Assembly (NCBI GenBank): GCA_947379975.1
Contig: CANCPF010000061.1
Location: forward strand, 1 to 5,231
Reading direction: 5' to 3'
Source of the DNA: Methylophilaceae bacterium
GTDB taxonomy: Bacteria > Pseudomonadota > Gammaproteobacteria > Burkholderiales > Methylophilaceae
Length of the DNA: 5,231 nucleotides
Part shown: in pieces, positions 4,153-5,231 of the stretch
How the letters are laid out: each line of letters opens with the position of its first letter
Position numbering within the stretch: position 1 is the stretch's first letter
The notes under the pieces: model-generated
Database searches by the model: none
Told to the model about the DNA's origin: nothing
The model's input: the letters and a program-made list of their open reading frames with translations, nothing else
Translations under genes and position numbers: made by a program

Positions 4153-5231
4153 ATGAAGCTATTTTGCTCTCGAGATAAGTTAAATTTTTCTTTAGTTAAG
4201 CCCAGTTTTTATTTAGTTAAGCCAACTAAGTTAACGACAAAATTGTTATTTGCCACCTCGGTATTTTTATCATTAGCGGCTTGTAGTGATGCAACTATTG
4301 GTGCCGCCACTAAAGAATCTGCGATCGCTGGAGTAGGACCAACTCCTAATTTACCGGCACCGCATAAAAATTTAATTCCCACCGTTAATATTGCACCAGC
4401 GTTAGGCTGGCCAGTTGGCGGGACGCCAGTAGCCGCATCGGATTTAACAGTAAGTGCTTTTGTGCGTAACTTGGATCATCCGCGTTGGCTGTATGTGTTG
4501 CCAAATGGTGATGTACTGGTGGCTGAGACTAACACTCCCGCTAAGGCAGAGGGAAATAAAGGCATAAAAGCTTGGGTCGCTGGTGTTGTAATGAAAAAAG
4601 CTGGAGCCACTACGGCTAGTGCCAATCGTATCAGACTACTACGTGATATCAATGGCGATGGTATTGCTGATATCAATTCAGTGTTGCTGGAAGGTTTGAA
4701 TTCACCGTTCGGTATGACACTGGTTGGCAATAGTCTTTATGTCGCCAATGCCGATGCTGTGTTTAAATATCCTTATGTCACTGGCGATATCAAAATTACG
4801 GCTAAAGGTACTAAGCTTATTGATCTGCCAGGAGGTCCTATTAATCACCATTGGACTAAAAATATTATCGCCAGTGCTGATGGCAGCAAGCTTTATATTA
4901 CTATTGGGTCCAACAGTAATGTGGCAGAAAATGGCATGGCCGCGGAAGAGCAGCGTGCCGCAATCTGGACCTTAGATCTTAAAACTGCAGAGTATCGTCT
5001 CTTTGCCTCAGGACTGCGTAATCCTAATGGTTTAGCATGGGAGCCTATTAGCCAAAAACTTTGGGTTGTAGTCAATGAGCGTGATGAGCTAGGTAATGAT
5101 TTAGTGCCGGATTATTTGACTTCAGTACAAGAGGGTGGTTTTTATGGTTGGCCATACAGTTACTATGGTGCCCATATAGATGAACGCGTTACGCCGCAAG
5201 ACCCTGCATTGGTTGCACAGGCGCTAATTCC
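4153..5231 (+). CDS. PQQ-type glucose/sorbosone dehydrogenase family lipoprotein, partial (3' end outside window)
   Basis: An open frame of 359 codons runs off the right edge. Residues 1-44 form a lipoprotein signal with lipobox LAAC (C44); a long basic n-region of about 30 residues precedes the hydrophobic core. After a Pro-rich linker (62-92) comes a GSDH/sorbosone dehydrogenase beta-propeller: 'NLDHPRWLYVLPNGDVLVAE' (106-125), 'LNSPFGMTLVGNSLYVANAD' (182-201), 'GGPINHHWTKNIIASADGS' (227-245), 'SGLRNPNGLAWEP' (286-298), 'WVVVNERDELGNDLVPDYL' (304-322) and 'GGFYGWPYSYYG'. H232/H233 and R289-N290 are candidates for the catalytic base and PQQ contacts by analogy with soluble glucose dehydrogenase. 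D165, N167, D169 and D173 in 'DINGDGIAD' form a calcium-loop-like motif. Members oxidise sugars or aldehydes in the periplasm with PQQ; the substrate here is unknown, and some relatives have no proven enzyme activity. It is 95 nt after osmB and may be a separate unit. Confidence 0.85.
   Translation, partial: MKLFCSRDKLNFSLVKPSFYLVKPTKLTTKLLFATSVFLSLAACSDATIGAATKESAIAGVGPTPNLPAPHKNLIPTVNIAPALGWPVGGTPVAASDLTVSAFVRNLDHPRWLYVLPNGDVLVAETNTPAKAEGNKGIKAWVAGVVMKKAGATTASANRIRLLRDINGDGIADINSVLLEGLNSPFGMTLVGNSLYVANADAVFKYPYVTGDIKITAKGTKLIDLPGGPINHHWTKNIIASADGSKLYITIGSNSNVAENGMAAEEQRAAIWTLDLKTAEYRLFASGLRNPNGLAWEPISQKLWVVVNERDELGNDLVPDYLTSVQEGGFYGWPYSYYGAHIDERVTPQDPALVAQALI
4191..4223 (+). repeat. 12-bp direct repeat in the signal-peptide region
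   Basis: TTTAGTTAAGCC occurs at 4191-4202 and again, exactly, at 4212-4223. The 21-nt period keeps the frame, so the protein repeats LVKP at residues 14-17 and 21-24. A small in-frame tandem duplication would explain the long n-region. Confidence 0.6.

Noticed and set aside
4476..4730. Minus-strand open frame in the sugar dehydrogenase gene
   Set aside because: The + strand frame encodes unmistakable GSDH family motifs across the same bases; the reverse frame is a shadow.

Overview
The window looks like chromosomal DNA of a moderately AT-rich gammaproteobacterium. The best taxonomic clue is protein content: an OsmB lipoprotein very close to the enteric one, a YjbJ-type CsbD protein, an ElaB/YqjD-type membrane anchor protein and a secreted 'GVSISVGQPGFFGRIDIGDY' family protein that I associate with gamma- and betaproteobacteria, including methylotrophs. 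The genus cannot be fixed from the sequence. All ten supported genes are on the + strand. I see no mobile element, tRNA, rRNA or CRISPR.

Layout. Positions 1-207 hold the end of a ribosome-associated (HPF/RaiA-like) protein gene. After a 125-nt gap come three genes in a row: a secreted EF-hand plus BON protein (333-845), a secreted His/Arg/Gly-tailed protein (918-1370) and an ElaB/YqjD/YgaM (DUF883) protein (start best placed at 1449, end 1763). A strong stem-loop at 1785-1809 closes this block. A gene-free stretch of 343 nt (1764-2106) then precedes a second block: a CsbD/YjbJ protein (2107-2343), a tightly coupled small unknown protein (2347-2571), a ferritin-like di-iron protein (2643-3221), a two-helix DUF1269-like membrane protein (3292-3771) and OsmB (3833-4057). 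The window ends inside a PQQ-type glucose/sorbosone dehydrogenase lipoprotein gene (from 4153, running off the right edge).

How the genes fit together. Nearly every recognisable family here is linked to stationary-phase, osmotic or envelope stress in other bacteria: ribosome hibernation, BON envelope maintenance, ribosome-to-membrane anchoring by ElaB-type proteins, CsbD, iron storage/oxidative protection and OsmB. The window therefore reads as a stress-response gene island, probably at least two transcription units. An imperfect 19-nt motif (ATGTnnGTTnnCnnACAGA) lies ahead of both blocks (249-267 and 1958-1976) and may be a shared regulatory site. No individual gene is radically new. The least explained parts are the small CsbD-like partner gene, the EF-hand/BON architecture, the shared motif and the structured leader before csbD.
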